DNA of 64,000 nt, taken from contig NZ_CP013862.1 of NCBI RefSeq assembly GCF_001307805.1, forward strand, positions 496,001 through 560,000. Direction: 5' to 3'. This DNA comes from Lentibacillus amyloliquefaciens. Its GTDB lineage: Bacteria > Bacillota > Bacilli > Bacillales > Amphibacillaceae. Shown in pieces: positions 1 to 9,021 of the stretch. Each line of letters opens with the position of its first letter. Position 1 is the stretch's first letter. The notes beneath the pieces were generated by a model, which worked only from the letters and a program-made list of their open reading frames with translations, was not told where the DNA came from and did no database searches. A program made the position numbers and the translations under genes.

Positions 1-1
1 A

Positions 2-337
2 GAAACTGAATATAAACAATGGGATGCAAAATATACAGCACACTTTTCACATTGGTATCCATGGGGGACAATGATATACGATCGTTTTTACATTGAAACG
101 CCACCAGAAGATCCTGAGGAAGCATTTAGACTTCATAATGAATTGATGGCAAAATGTACAAAAATTAATCTAGATAATGGGGCAATATTAAATGAACACC
201 ATGGAATCGGTTTTAAGTTAGGCGGTTTTATGCAAGACCAATATGAAGAGTCATTCCAGGTAATGCTAGGTATAAAGCAATTAATTGATAAAAAAGGTAT
301 TATGAATCCAGGGAAATTAGGTTTTGGAATTTACTAA
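2..337 (+). CDS. FAD-linked oxidase, C-terminal part (gene starts before the window)
   Basis: The reading frame is open from base 2, so the start lies outside the window and only about 111 C-terminal residues are visible. They match the C-terminal cap domain of the VAO/PCMH flavoprotein family (glycolate oxidase GlcD, alkyl-DHAP synthase and relatives). The hallmarks are NEHHGIG about 64 residues into the visible part and the closing MNPGKLGF. In this family the conserved histidines of this segment lie near the flavin and substrate, and the enzymes oxidise 2-hydroxy acids or related compounds. The exact substrate cannot be told. It sits 125 bases before a zinc dehydrogenase on the same strand and probably belongs to the same sugar or polyol catabolic cluster. 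Confidence 0.8.
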   Translation, partial: ETEYKQWDAKYTAHFSHWYPWGTMIYDRFYIETPPEDPEEAFRLHNELMAKCTKINLDNGAILNEHHGIGFKLGGFMQDQYEESFQVMLGIKQLIDKKGIMNPGKLGFGIY

Positions 338-372
338 TTAGAATTATTAATAGAACATAAAGTAAATAGTTT

Positions 373-408
373 CATTAAACACATTCTAAACATGGGATGT
401 GTTTAATG
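373..408. repeat. 12-bp inverted repeat between FAD oxidase and dehydrogenase
   Basis: Arms CATTAAACACAT (373-384) and ATGTGTTTAATG (397-408) are perfect complements with a 12-base loop. No T-run follows, so it is a weak terminator at best. It could be a regulator's operator or an mRNA processing hairpin before the downstream dehydrogenase-kinase pair. Confidence 0.6.
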
Positions 409-462
409 GATTAATCTACTAAGTAATTTGTGATGTTAGATTCATATAAAAGAGGTGGAAAT

Positions 463-1485
463 ATGAAAGCTTTAGTATATGACGGCACAAAGGATTTAAA
501 ATTACAAGAGGCACCTATACCTGAACTTCAAAATGATGAAGTTCTTATCAAAGTGGCATATGTGGGCATATGCGGTTCGGATCTAGTTGCTTGGAATGGC
601 AATTATCCCCGTGTAACCCCACCAGTGACTTTAGGTCATGAATTTAGTGGTGTGGTTGAAAAAGTAGGTAGTAAAGTTACAAAGTTTAACATTGGTGACC
701 CTGTAGTAGCTGAACCATTACTATCGTGTGGAAAGTGTGAAGCCTGTGAGAATGGTCACTATAATCAATGTGGTAATTTGAGACTTATAGGCATAGATAT
801 GGATGGGGGAATGGCCGATTATGTAGCCGTAAATGAAAAACAACTATTCCGTATCCCTAGTAATGTTACTCTGTCTGCAGCCGCACTAGTTGAACCTCTA
901 TCAGTAGGAGTTCATATGGTGAAAAAGTCAGGTGTCAAACCAAATCAAAACGTATTAATTGTTGGTGGGGGTCCAATAGGTCTTATAGCAGCGTTAGTTG
1001 TGAGAACATACGGTGCTAATGTTTACATTTCTGAAATTAATCCTTTTCGTTTAGAAAAAGCGAAAGAACTTGGCTTTCATACAATTAATCCAAAGGAAAA
1101 AAGTTTGGAAGAACAAGTTGTTTCCTTAACGGACAATAAGCTATTCGATCTTTCATTTGAAGTTACAGGAAGTTTAGGAGGCTTGAATGACTGCATATTA
1201 TCAACGAAAGCAGGTGGGATAGTTGTTATTGCAGGAGTAACTCAAAAAAGCGAAGTGAATATTTACGAAGTGATTAAACGCGAGTTGAATTTAGTTGGAA
1301 CAAGAGTATATACTTCGGACGATTATGAAACAGCACTTAAATTAATGGAACAAAAAGAGTTTAATGCTGAAGATTTAATCACGAAGCAAGTATCATTAGA
1401 AAATACTCAAGAAGAAGGGTTTAAAGCCATTGAAAAAGGAGACCCTCTCGTAAAGGTATTAATTAATATAGAGAATGAGGTGTGA
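463..1485 (+). CDS. zinc-dependent medium-chain alcohol/polyol dehydrogenase
   Basis: A 340-residue NAD(P)-dependent dehydrogenase of the MDR superfamily (sorbitol, xylitol, threonine or galactitol-phosphate dehydrogenase type). Catalytic zinc ligands are visible at Cys37 (in GICGSD) and His59-Glu60 (GHE). The structural zinc lobe has Cys89, Cys92, Cys95 and Cys103, and the Rossmann glycine motif VGGGPIG is near residues 167-173. I chose ATG 463 because AGAGGTGG lies at 451-458; the frame is open to ATG 430 but that start has no ribosome site. It ends 4 bases before the start chosen for the next gene, a sugar kinase, so the pair likely oxidises a polyol to a ketose and then phosphorylates it. 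The substrate is inferred only from this pairing. Confidence 0.85.
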   Translation: MKALVYDGTKDLKLQEAPIPELQNDEVLIKVAYVGICGSDLVAWNGNYPRVTPPVTLGHEFSGVVEKVGSKVTKFNIGDPVVAEPLLSCGKCEACENGHYNQCGNLRLIGIDMDGGMADYVAVNEKQLFRIPSNVTLSAAALVEPLSVGVHMVKKSGVKPNQNVLIVGGGPIGLIAALVVRTYGANVYISEINPFRLEKAKELGFHTINPKEKSLEEQVVSLTDNKLFDLSFEVTGSLGGLNDCILSTKAGGIVVIAGVTQKSEVNIYEVIKRELNLVGTRVYTSDDYETALKLMEQKEFNAEDLITKQVSLENTQEEGFKAIEKGDPLVKVLINIENEV

Positions 1486-1489
1486 TGTG

Positions 1490-3001
1490 ATGGTTACACA
1501 GTATGTTCTTGGTGTAGATCACGGATCAGGAAGTTGTAAAACAATGTGCTTGGACTCAAAAGGTAATGTGGTTGATGAGGCTACTGTTTCATATCCGTCG
1601 TATTATTCGCATCCTAGATGGGTAGAGCAAGACCCAGAGGATTGGATAAATGCGGCAGTTAAAGGGATAAAACAAGTTATTTCATCACTTACTGAAGGCG
1701 AACGTAATCAAATTAAAGGTATTTCATTTACAGCTCCTGCGCATGTCGCTGTACTTCTAAATGAACAAAAAAATGTTCTTAGAAACGTAATCATGTGGAA
1801 TGACCAACGTAGTGGTGATGAATCAAAAGAATTGTCTGGTGAGTATGGTGAGCTAATTTATAGCCTTACTAATCATTATCCAACACCTACTTGGACTATT
1901 TCACATCTTTATTGGTTAATGAAACATGAGCCAGAAGTTTTTGACAAAGTTGATAAAGTGCTTTTTGAAAAGGATTACGTACGTTATCGTTTTTCAGGTG
2001 AAATGGGAACTGACTACATTGAAGCAGAGGGCTCTATGCTTTATGACGTGCATAAGCAAGAGTGGTCGGATGATTTATTGTCTATTTTATCACTAGATAA
2101 GTCGATACTACCAAGTGTATATAATCCGACTGATCAAGCAGGTACATTAACAAAAGAAATGGCTGAGCGGTTAGGTCTTTCTGAAGGTATACCGATTATT
2201 ATGGGAACAACTGATACTGCTGCTGAAGTATATGGGAGTGGTGCAGTTGAGGAAGGCGATGGCGTAGTTAAAATAGCAACAGCTGGTAATTTCTCTTTAA
2301 TATCTAAAGAACGACATGTGAACAAAGCCTTAACTTCTTATAGTTTCGTTACAGCCGGTTTACGATATCAAAATAGTGGTACAAACTTTGCTGCATCTTC
2401 ATACCGGTGGTTTAAAGAAACCTTTTTTGAGGACTCGATGGAATATAAAGATCTAGATAATGTGTATGCTGAAATAGATAAAGAAGTTAGTAAAATTAGC
2501 ATTGGTTCAGAAGGGTTACTGTTTCATCCGTATTTGAACGGAGAACGCTCACCTCATTGGGATCCGTATTTAAGAGGTAGCTTTTTCGGTATTACCGCTA
2601 GGCATAATCGATATCACTTTGCTAGGGCAGTTTTAGAAGGAGTAGCTTTTTCAATAAAAGATGCAGGTTTGGAATTTCCACAAATGCCTACAAACAGTGT
2701 CAAAATTATTGGTGGTGGTGGAAATAGCTTAGTTTGGTCACAAATTTTGGCAGATATATTGAATGTGAGGCTAGAAATACCCAAATATACAGATGCCGCA
2801 TTTGGTTCATGTCTAATTGCTACTTGCGGAATAGGTTGGTACGATAGCTTATCTCAAGCAGTTAATGAAAACCAGTTTATGAAGCATGAAGTATTTCCTA
2901 ACTCGGAATCTGTAAAGTTCTATGAATCAATGTTTTCTATTTATAAAGATTTTCATAAGCAAACCAAGTTATTGTCACATAGAATAAATGAGTTACAATA
3001 A
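1490..3001 (+). CDS. FGGY-family carbohydrate kinase (xylulokinase-like)
   Basis: A 503-residue cytoplasmic kinase of the FGGY family, the usual length for xylulokinase, gluconokinase or glycerol kinase. The N-terminal phosphate-binding loop GVDHGSGSCK is at residues 8-17, GTTDTAAE is in the middle, and the C-terminal adenosine loop IIGGGGNS is near residue 405. ATG 1490 is preferred over the in-frame ATG 1475 because GAGGTG at 1477-1482 is well spaced for it. Its coupling to the polyol dehydrogenase suggests a ketose or ketose-like substrate. Family assignment is firm, the sugar is not. A terminator-like hairpin follows at 3172-3212. Confidence 0.85.
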   Translation: MVTQYVLGVDHGSGSCKTMCLDSKGNVVDEATVSYPSYYSHPRWVEQDPEDWINAAVKGIKQVISSLTEGERNQIKGISFTAPAHVAVLLNEQKNVLRNVIMWNDQRSGDESKELSGEYGELIYSLTNHYPTPTWTISHLYWLMKHEPEVFDKVDKVLFEKDYVRYRFSGEMGTDYIEAEGSMLYDVHKQEWSDDLLSILSLDKSILPSVYNPTDQAGTLTKEMAERLGLSEGIPIIMGTTDTAAEVYGSGAVEEGDGVVKIATAGNFSLISKERHVNKALTSYSFVTAGLRYQNSGTNFAASSYRWFKETFFEDSMEYKDLDNVYAEIDKEVSKISIGSEGLLFHPYLNGERSPHWDPYLRGSFFGITARHNRYHFARAVLEGVAFSIKDAGLEFPQMPTNSVKIIGGGGNSLVWSQILADILNVRLEIPKYTDAAFGSCLIATCGIGWYDSLSQAVNENQFMKHEVFPNSESVKFYESMFSIYKDFHKQTKLLSHRINELQ

Positions 3002-3171
3002 TTAGCTCGCTATTATACCTATATACAAGTATTCTGGTATTCTGATATCGCTTTATTAATTGTTTGTTCTGTTTTTTTTCATCACATCTTATTATTTAGT
3101 AAATAAGTAGATAAATGAATTAGAAGAATAGAAGCGATAAACCTTTCATTGGATTGTTTTTCGGTAAAGAG

Positions 3172-3212
3172 AAGAGACCGGCAACTTATGTTAGTTATAT
3201 CGGCCTCTTTTT
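3172..3212 (+). terminator. probable terminator after the dehydrogenase-kinase pair
   Basis: GAGACCG (3174-3180) pairs with CGGCCTC (3201-3207) apart from one mismatch, with a 20-base loop, and is followed by TTTTT. It lies 170 bases after the kinase stop. The rest of 3002-3311 shows no gene. Confidence 0.5.
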
Positions 3213-3311
3213 CATATTGATGATTGCACTCTGAAAAATGACACAAGCTGTTTTGTATTTGGCATATGGATTTAAATCACATAAAAAGTATTTAGAAAAG
3301 AAAGCGATGGG

Positions 3312-4694
3312 ATGAAAATGAAACAAATAAATGGAAAAATGTTATTGCCTTTATTGGATACGTACGGTGATTTAGAAACAATCAATTGTTTTAGTGAAGA
3401 AGCGATGTTTAATGGTTGGCTTGAAGCGGAAGTTGCATTAGCTAAGGCACAAGGAGAAGAGAATATCATTCCTAAGGAAGCGGCTAAAAAAATTGAAGCA
3501 AGTGCAAAATACGAACTATTAGACTTAAATGGATTTTGGGAAGAAACAAAGAATGTAGGTTATCCAATTGTACCACTTGTAAAGCGATTATCAGCGGTTT
3601 CAGGAGAGTATGGTGGATACGTCCACTGGGGAGCAACTACCCAAGATATTATGGATACTGGTTTAGTAATACAACTGCGAAACGCAATAAAACGTCTAGA
3701 ACAATTATTAATAGAATGTGGTAGTGCTTGTGCAACATTAATCGAAAAGTATGCAAGTACTCCACAAGCAGGTAGAACGCATGGGCAACAGGCAGTACCT
3801 ATTACATTTGGAATGAAAGTGTCCGTCTGGTTATCTGAACTAAGAAGACATGTTGAACGGTTACAAGAAGTAAAGAGTAGATTGCTAGTAGGTCAATTGT
3901 TTGGAGCAGCAGGTACATTGGCTACCCTTGGTACGAAGTCTACAAAGGTTAGAACAAGATTTTGTGAGTTGTTAGAATTACAAGAACCAGAGGGACCTTG
4001 GCACGTTGCTAGAGATACGGTTGTAGAATTCGCTAATCTTCAATCGATGATTAGTGGTACATTACAAAAAGTAGCAAAAGAAATAGCCGATTTAGCTAGA
4101 ACAGAAATTAATGAAGTGCAAGAAATGAAAGGTCAATTACGTGGTGCATCATCAACGATGCCACAAAAAGAAAATCCAATCAGCAGTGAAACTATTATTG
4201 GGTTAACGACTATCAATATGTCACTAGTTTCAGGTTTTTATCAAACGATGACACCTGTGCACGAAAGAGCTACTGGAGAGTGGCAAGCAGAATGGGATAT
4301 GATCCCGTTAGTTTCAGTAGGAACAGCTGGAGCGCTTTCTTTAATGGGAGAAACGTTAAAAAACTTGTCTGTTAATGAAGAAGTAATGAAACAAAATTTG
4401 GAAATGGATAACGGTCTAATCATGGCAGAATCTGTAATGATGAAGTTAACAGAGAAGATGGGCAAGCAAAAGGCACACGAAAAAATGTATGAAATTTGTC
4501 GTGTCGCAGATAAGGAAAATCAAAAATTGAAAAATGTGTTGGAAAATGATGCAACAATTATTCAAACGTTAAAAGTAGATGATGTTAAGAGTAGTATTAA
4601 CCCAATGGACTATTTAGGTGAAGCTGCACCATTATCCAATAGAGCAATTTTGAACTGGGAAGAAACACTCAATAATTATGGAATAAAAAAATAA
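3312..4694 (+). CDS. fumarase/aspartase superfamily lyase (PcaB/PurB-like)
   Basis: A 460-residue class II fumarase superfamily protein. These are homotetrameric enzymes that eliminate fumarate or a related acid by C-N or C-O cleavage, or cycloisomerise carboxymuconate. The three conserved regions are visible: HWGATTQDIMDTG at 105-117, AGRTHGQQ at 153-160 with the conserved His158, and the flexible catalytic-serine loop GASSTMPQKENP at 278-289. Overall it is closest in style to 3-carboxy-cis,cis-muconate cycloisomerase and adenylosuccinate lyase, but no aromatic catabolic genes accompany it, so its substrate is open. The start is uncertain: ATG 3312 and ATG 3318 are both possible and neither has a strong ribosome site. 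It leads a lyase-aldehyde dehydrogenase-SDR operon with a paralogous copy at 10213-13912. Confidence 0.85.
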   Translation: MKMKQINGKMLLPLLDTYGDLETINCFSEEAMFNGWLEAEVALAKAQGEENIIPKEAAKKIEASAKYELLDLNGFWEETKNVGYPIVPLVKRLSAVSGEYGGYVHWGATTQDIMDTGLVIQLRNAIKRLEQLLIECGSACATLIEKYASTPQAGRTHGQQAVPITFGMKVSVWLSELRRHVERLQEVKSRLLVGQLFGAAGTLATLGTKSTKVRTRFCELLELQEPEGPWHVARDTVVEFANLQSMISGTLQKVAKEIADLARTEINEVQEMKGQLRGASSTMPQKENPISSETIIGLTTINMSLVSGFYQTMTPVHERATGEWQAEWDMIPLVSVGTAGALSLMGETLKNLSVNEEVMKQNLEMDNGLIMAESVMMKLTEKMGKQKAHEKMYEICRVADKENQKLKNVLENDATIIQTLKVDDVKSSINPMDYLGEAAPLSNRAILNWEETLNNYGIKK

Positions 4695-4724
4695 GATTGC
4701 AATATTTAGCAAAGGAGCTTTGTA

Positions 4725-6182
4725 ATGAATAATAAATTTAAATTAGATGGTAGAATGTTTATTAATGGGGAAAGAGTACAAGCATTTTCTAATGAAGAGA
4801 TTGATGTGATAGATCCTTCAACAGGGGAAAAGGTAGCAACAACACCTGCTGGAGATGCACCAGATGTTGATGCAGCCGTACAAAATTCTTTGCATGCTTA
4901 TAAAAATGAGTGGAGAAAAGTAAAGCCACTAGATAGAGCCAATATTTTATTTAATATAGCAAAAAAGGTTGATGAAAATCGTGAGGAGCTTGCTTATATT
5001 GAAAGTTTGGATGTAGGTAAACCTTATCGTCAAGCGTTACAAGATGTGGATTCAACTATTGGTTATTTTCAATTTTATGCAGGTTTAGCGGACAAAGTAT
5101 TTGGTACGAGTATCCCGCTTGGAGTGGGAACAGTGGATTACACGGTAAGAGAACCAATTGGAGTTTCTGCACAAATTGTCCCTTGGAACTATCCTTTGCA
5201 ACTTTCATCTCGTGGTTTTGCACCAGCACTAGCAGCAGGTAATGTTGTTGTTGCTAAAGTAGCAGAGGATGCTTCACTGTCCATCTTAAGATTAGCAGAA
5301 ATTGCTTATGAAGCAGGATTACCAAAAGGAGTACTAAATATTGTTACTGGCTATGGTGCAGTAGCAGGAAATGCTTTATCCGAACATCCTGACATTCATC
5401 ATTTAACTTTTACGGGTTCCTTGCCAACAGGGGTACAAGTGATGAAGACGGCAGCGAATCAAGTTACCCCAGTTAACCTAGAATTAGGGGGGAAATCGCC
5501 AATTATTATCTTTGACGATGCAGATATTGATAGCGTTGTTAATACTGCTGCTTCCGTTATTACACAAAATGCTGGTCAAACATGTTCTGCAGCTTCTCGT
5601 ATTATCGTAGACAGACGTGTACAAGATGAAGTAGTTTCTAGAATAGCCGAGAAAATGGGTGCGGTACAGTTAGGACGAGGGTTAGATAACCCAGATATGG
5701 GACCTGTTGTTAGTGAACGTCAAATGAATGGCATCTTAAAAGCGATAGAAAAAGGGGAAGAAAGTAAAGCCCAAGTCGTTGTTGGTGGAAAAAGAAGTGA
5801 ACAAGCAGGTTTAGAAAACGGATATTTTATTGAACCGACATTGTTTAACAATATGAAAGCAGGAAGCTTTATTGAACAAGAAGAAATCTTTGGACCTGTT
5901 TTAGGTGTTATGCCGTTTGATGATCCTGAAGAAGCTTTGGAGATGGCAAATGGAACAAAGTATGGTCTTGTTGCAAGTGTATGGGGAAACAACTTGAAGC
6001 TAATTCACCACTTTACAAATGAAATTGAAGCTGGACAAGTGTTTGTTAATGGATACGGAGCAGGTGGTGGAGTTGCTTTACCATTTGGTGGATATAAGAA
6101 GAGTGGTTTTGGACGTGAAAAAGGAGTAGAAGCATTACAAAATTATACCACAGTCAAAAATATTTGGATTAATTATTTATAA
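4725..6182 (+). CDS. NAD(P)-dependent aldehyde dehydrogenase
   Basis: A 485-residue aldehyde dehydrogenase of the ALDH superfamily, oxidising an aldehyde to its acid with NAD(P). Visible residues are Asn155 in PWNYP, Glu253 in LELGGKSP and the nucleophile Cys287 in NAGQTCSA. The coenzyme lysine motif normally reads KPAE; here it is KVAE (Lys178), an unusual Pro-to-Val change that its paralogue at 10213 does not share. The start is ATG 4725 with AAAGGAG at 4711-4717. It lies 30 bases after the lyase and 26 before the SDR, so the three are one transcription unit. The aldehyde may be released by, or lead to, the lyase's substrate; this is inference. Confidence 0.9.
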   Translation: MNNKFKLDGRMFINGERVQAFSNEEIDVIDPSTGEKVATTPAGDAPDVDAAVQNSLHAYKNEWRKVKPLDRANILFNIAKKVDENREELAYIESLDVGKPYRQALQDVDSTIGYFQFYAGLADKVFGTSIPLGVGTVDYTVREPIGVSAQIVPWNYPLQLSSRGFAPALAAGNVVVAKVAEDASLSILRLAEIAYEAGLPKGVLNIVTGYGAVAGNALSEHPDIHHLTFTGSLPTGVQVMKTAANQVTPVNLELGGKSPIIIFDDADIDSVVNTAASVITQNAGQTCSAASRIIVDRRVQDEVVSRIAEKMGAVQLGRGLDNPDMGPVVSERQMNGILKAIEKGEESKAQVVVGGKRSEQAGLENGYFIEPTLFNNMKAGSFIEQEEIFGPVLGVMPFDDPEEALEMANGTKYGLVASVWGNNLKLIHHFTNEIEAGQVFVNGYGAGGGVALPFGGYKKSGFGREKGVEALQNYTTVKNIWINYL

Positions 6183-6208
6183 AACAAAATTTCTAGGGAG
6201 GTATTAAC

Positions 6209-6970
6209 ATGGAAGGATTTAAAAATAAAACAGTAGTTATTACAGGTGCGGGATCAGGTATGGGAAGGGAAACTGCACTTCAGTTCGCCAAAGAAGGAGC
6301 AAACGTCGTTGCATTAGATTTAAACGAAAAACCAGCTGAAGAGACAGTTGCAATGATTACTTCTGCAGGTGGTTTCGCAAAGGCGGTTGTTTGTGACGTT
6401 TCAAATCGACAGCAAGTCATTGATACAATTGATCAGATTGCTGAAGAATTTGGAACAATTGACGTAATGTTTAATAATGCAGGTGTTCCAATGGCACCAA
6501 CTAAAACAGATGAAGTAACAGAGGAACTTACAAATCTGTTAATAGATGTAAATCTAAAAGGAGTGTTTTTTGGCATTCAGGCGGTCATGCCATATATGCA
6601 AAGACAATCTTCAGGAGTTATTATCAATACAGCATCAATCAATGGGGCCAGACCTCGTGCATTTAATAGCATGTATTCCGCGTCAAAGGCTGCTGTAATC
6701 ACGTTAACAAAATCGTTAGCATTGGAATTAGCTGAATATGGAGTGCGTGTTGTTGGGGTGAATCCAGTCGCTGCGGAAACAACCATGTTGCAAGGCTTTA
6801 TTGGGGACGCGGATTATGATTCTGGAAAAGAAAAATATGCTTCATCTGTTCCACTAGGAAGACTAGCGAAAGCAGAAGATATTGCCAATACGGTATTGTT
6901 CCTTGCTTCCGATAAAGCAAGCATGATTACTGGGAGTTTAATTGACGTAGATGGTGGACGGGGCATTTAA
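6209..6970 (+). CDS. short-chain dehydrogenase/reductase (SDR)
   Basis: A 253-residue classical SDR. The cofactor glycine motif TGAGSGMG is at 12-19, Asp37 at the end of strand 2 favours NAD(H) over NADP(H), NNAG is at 89-92, and the catalytic set is Ser143, Tyr156 and Lys160 (YSASK). The C-terminus DVDGG is typical of the 3-oxoacyl reductase/polyol dehydrogenase branch. It interconverts a hydroxyl and a keto group on an unknown substrate. GGGAGG precedes ATG 6209. It closes the first lyase-ALDH-SDR operon. The near-identical architecture of the SDR at 13151 shows these are paralogues. Confidence 0.9.
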   Translation: MEGFKNKTVVITGAGSGMGRETALQFAKEGANVVALDLNEKPAEETVAMITSAGGFAKAVVCDVSNRQQVIDTIDQIAEEFGTIDVMFNNAGVPMAPTKTDEVTEELTNLLIDVNLKGVFFGIQAVMPYMQRQSSGVIINTASINGARPRAFNSMYSASKAAVITLTKSLALELAEYGVRVVGVNPVAAETTMLQGFIGDADYDSGKEKYASSVPLGRLAKAEDIANTVLFLASDKASMITGSLIDVDGGRGI

Positions 6971-7112
6971 GTTTCCTCGGTAGGCAAAAAATACAACCTA
7001 ATAAGAGAAGTTATTAACCAGTTTTATAACACTATACGCGCTCTCTGCTGCATCGAGCATTGACAGACCGATCATTTCAGGTTTGCTAAAATGATACACA
7101 AAAGATGAAAAT

Positions 7113-7150
7113 CTTTAGCCAACAAATTAAACGTTGGCTAAAGCTTTTTT
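7113..7150 (+). terminator. rho-independent terminator of the first lyase-ALDH-SDR operon
   Basis: CTTTAGCCAAC (7113-7123) and GTTGGCTAAAG (7133-7143) form a perfect 11-bp stem with a 9-base loop, followed by CTTTTTT. It lies about 140 bases after the SDR stop. Confidence 0.85.
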
Positions 7151-7855
7151 ATTTGTCGAAAAACTACATATTTTGAGGAGTGCTGTGAAGAACCAGGAAT
7201 TGATCTTAAATTGGATGACGAAAAGTAAAGATTTGCCCCATCATATACATATATTAACGCTATTGTCTGCTAATAGATTTTTACGCTTACGGCCGCTTGC
7301 TTTTTCTAAGAAACATTAAGTAATTAAGTAAGGAAAGGAAATACCAAGCTGAATCTTAGGAGTTGGAGGAAGTCCTAACCGAAAATTAATGACATTCGAA
7401 TATTGGGTGTAGTTGTTTCAGAGACATCTAAGGATCTTAAAATAAGAAATATCTGAATTAATGTAAAGGTGCGGTTGAGGAGCAATACAGGATGAAAAGT
7501 TTGAAAAGTATACTTGTAGAAGTATTGGCAATTAATTCCGGACAAAATCATTCACATACTCCGAGTGTCTTTGTTAGATTGGAAATAGAAACCAATCTAT
7601 TTAATTTAACAAAGTAGACGATATGCTGTCTCTTTCAAGACGGATCCATTTTACACTTCAAAGCCTGCATAACGTTTTTTCATCACGCAAACAACCACTT
7701 CAAAAAAGGTATATTATACCACTAAAAAATGGTCATCGTATCCATATCTCGCAATGGTGCTGGAAGTCGTTCCGCTTATTACCCCCTCAGTAGAATATAA
7801 TTTTGGTATATCCCAGATCTGAATTAAGAAAAATAAAAAAAGTCTTAATTTAATG
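7151..7855. other. gene-poor stretch with small or decayed ORFs
   Basis: No convincing full-length gene lies here on either strand. A 44-codon ORF from GTG 7184 to 7318 has GAGGAG at 7173-7178 but resembles no family I know. A second short ORF at 7492-7617 is listed separately as a possible gene relic. The rest looks like decayed sequence, ending in the regulator's promoter region. Confidence 0.5.
7492..7617 (+). pseudogene. short ORF, possible N-terminal relic of an enolase-superfamily gene
   Basis: ATG 7492 follows GAGGAG at 7477-7482 and opens a 41-codon frame. Its start (MKSLKSILVEVLAI) and the later TPSVFVRLE recall the first beta strands of mandelate racemase/muconate lactonising enzymes, where a phrase like TRITTEDG follows, as in the intact gene at 9022. 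The similarity is by eye and weak. If right, an earlier enolase copy decayed here next to the surviving one. Confidence 0.25.
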
Positions 7856-7904
7856 TTTACAATATTTCATTAATGATTTATACTATCAATATGGAAACGT
7901 TTCC
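7856..7904 (+). promoter_or_regulatory. sigma-A promoter and LacI-type operator upstream of the regulator gene
   Basis: A -35 box TTTACA (7856-7861) and a -10 box TATACT (7879-7884) are separated by exactly 17 bases. Just downstream, at the expected start of transcription, lies the perfect 12-bp palindrome GGAAACGTTTCC (7893-7904). It has the central CG and A/T flanks typical of LacI/GalR family operators. An operator here would block the regulator's own promoter, implying autoregulation. The same palindrome recurs at 8966-8977. Confidence 0.75.
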
Positions 7905-7936
7905 GATTCACCTTGAGCTCAAAGGAGGTGGTTGTA

Positions 7937-8950
7937 TTGAAAAGAAACATAACTATAAAAGATGTAGCTCACCATTCTGGTTTTGGTATTGGAACAGTCT
8001 CACGCGCAATTAATTCTTCAGAAGGTGTAAGCCAAGCAACTAGAGAAAAAATTTTAAAAAGCATTGAAACATTGGGGTATAAACCAGATCATATTGCGCA
8101 AAGTATGCGGTCACAAAAATATAAAAATGTAGCATTTTTTGCGGATATATCCAATCCTGTATTCGCTCAAATTGCAAAAGGTGCTCAATTAGAATTAGAA
8201 CAACTCGGTTATACATTATCCTTATGTAATGTTGGCGATAAAGATGTAGGAGATAAGATCTTATCCTTCCTCGAAGTAAGAAAGTTTGATGGAGTTATTT
8301 TATCTACTCCACGTGAAGATGATTGGAAAATAAATAAGGCACTATCAGAAATTGAACTTCCAATTGTCACAATTAATCGGGATGTTCCAGTTCTACCTCC
8401 AGGAATTACAACTGACTATTATAGCTCAGTTAAAAAAGCCATTAATTACTTGCTTCGACTCGGGCACCGTGGAATAGTATTAATTGGTGGGGATAAGGGT
8501 ATTAGGCCTACGAGAGAAGGGATACGTGCATATCACGACGCTTTTAGCGAAAATAATTTAATTATTGATGAAGAGCTGATTAAAAGCGGAGTTTTTACTA
8601 GCGAATCAGGCAAAGAAATATTTTTGGATTTATGCCCTTATATCAAAAATAAAAAAATCACTGCGATATTATCCCTTAACAACCAAATGTTTTATGGCAT
8701 TTTACAAGGGATGAAGGAGAAGAATTTGAATTATCCAGAAGATGTTTCACTCATAACATTTGAGGACAGTGAGTTGTTGCAACTATTATCCCCCCCTGTA
8801 ACAGTAATCCGCAGGCCAATTCAAGAAATGGGAACAAAAATTGCGAAGGTTTTAATGAAGTACATTCAGGAGCCTGAATTATATGGAAAACTAGACCCGG
8901 ATACAATTCCTACAGAATTTATCATTAGAGACTCTTGTAAAGCAATTTAA
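7937..8950 (+). CDS. LacI-family transcriptional regulator
   Basis: A 337-residue LacI/GalR repressor. The N-terminal helix-turn-helix with hinge (IKDVAHHSGFGIGTVSRAIN, from residue 7) binds DNA, and a periplasmic-binding-protein-like effector domain follows from about residue 60. The start is the TTG at 7937, directly after AAAGGAGGTG (7921-7930). The frame is open upstream to 7913, but that stretch contains the ribosome site itself. Identical GGAAACGTTTCC palindromes flank the gene: one in its own promoter, one between it and the enolase. The simplest reading is a local repressor of itself and of the enolase-ALDH-TRAP operon, relieved by a pathway intermediate. The motif also resembles CcpA cre sites, so catabolite control could overlap. 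Confidence 0.9.
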   Translation: MKRNITIKDVAHHSGFGIGTVSRAINSSEGVSQATREKILKSIETLGYKPDHIAQSMRSQKYKNVAFFADISNPVFAQIAKGAQLELEQLGYTLSLCNVGDKDVGDKILSFLEVRKFDGVILSTPREDDWKINKALSEIELPIVTINRDVPVLPPGITTDYYSSVKKAINYLLRLGHRGIVLIGGDKGIRPTREGIRAYHDAFSENNLIIDEELIKSGVFTSESGKEIFLDLCPYIKNKKITAILSLNNQMFYGILQGMKEKNLNYPEDVSLITFEDSELLQLLSPPVTVIRRPIQEMGTKIAKVLMKYIQEPELYGKLDPDTIPTEFIIRDSCKAI

Positions 8951-8965
8951 TTTTTATCGTAAAAT

Positions 8966-8977
8966 GGAAACGTTTCC
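8966..8977. promoter_or_regulatory. LacI-type operator before the enolase operon
   Basis: GGAAACGTTTCC again, extended to the 14-bp palindrome TGGAAACGTTTCCA at 8965-8978. It is 45 bases before the enolase start chosen here. A weak promoter (TTGTAA 8935-8940, TAAAAT 8960-8965, 19-base spacing) would run straight into it. Confidence 0.7.
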
Positions 8978-9021
8978 AATATAATACGAGAGTTTATATG
9001 ACTAAAGAAGGAGATAGCATA

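Noticed and set aside
7134..7319. 61-codon ORF after the first SDR
   Set aside because: Its first part overlaps the terminator stem and has no ribosome site. Only a shorter GTG 7184 version is conceivable, and it resembles nothing.
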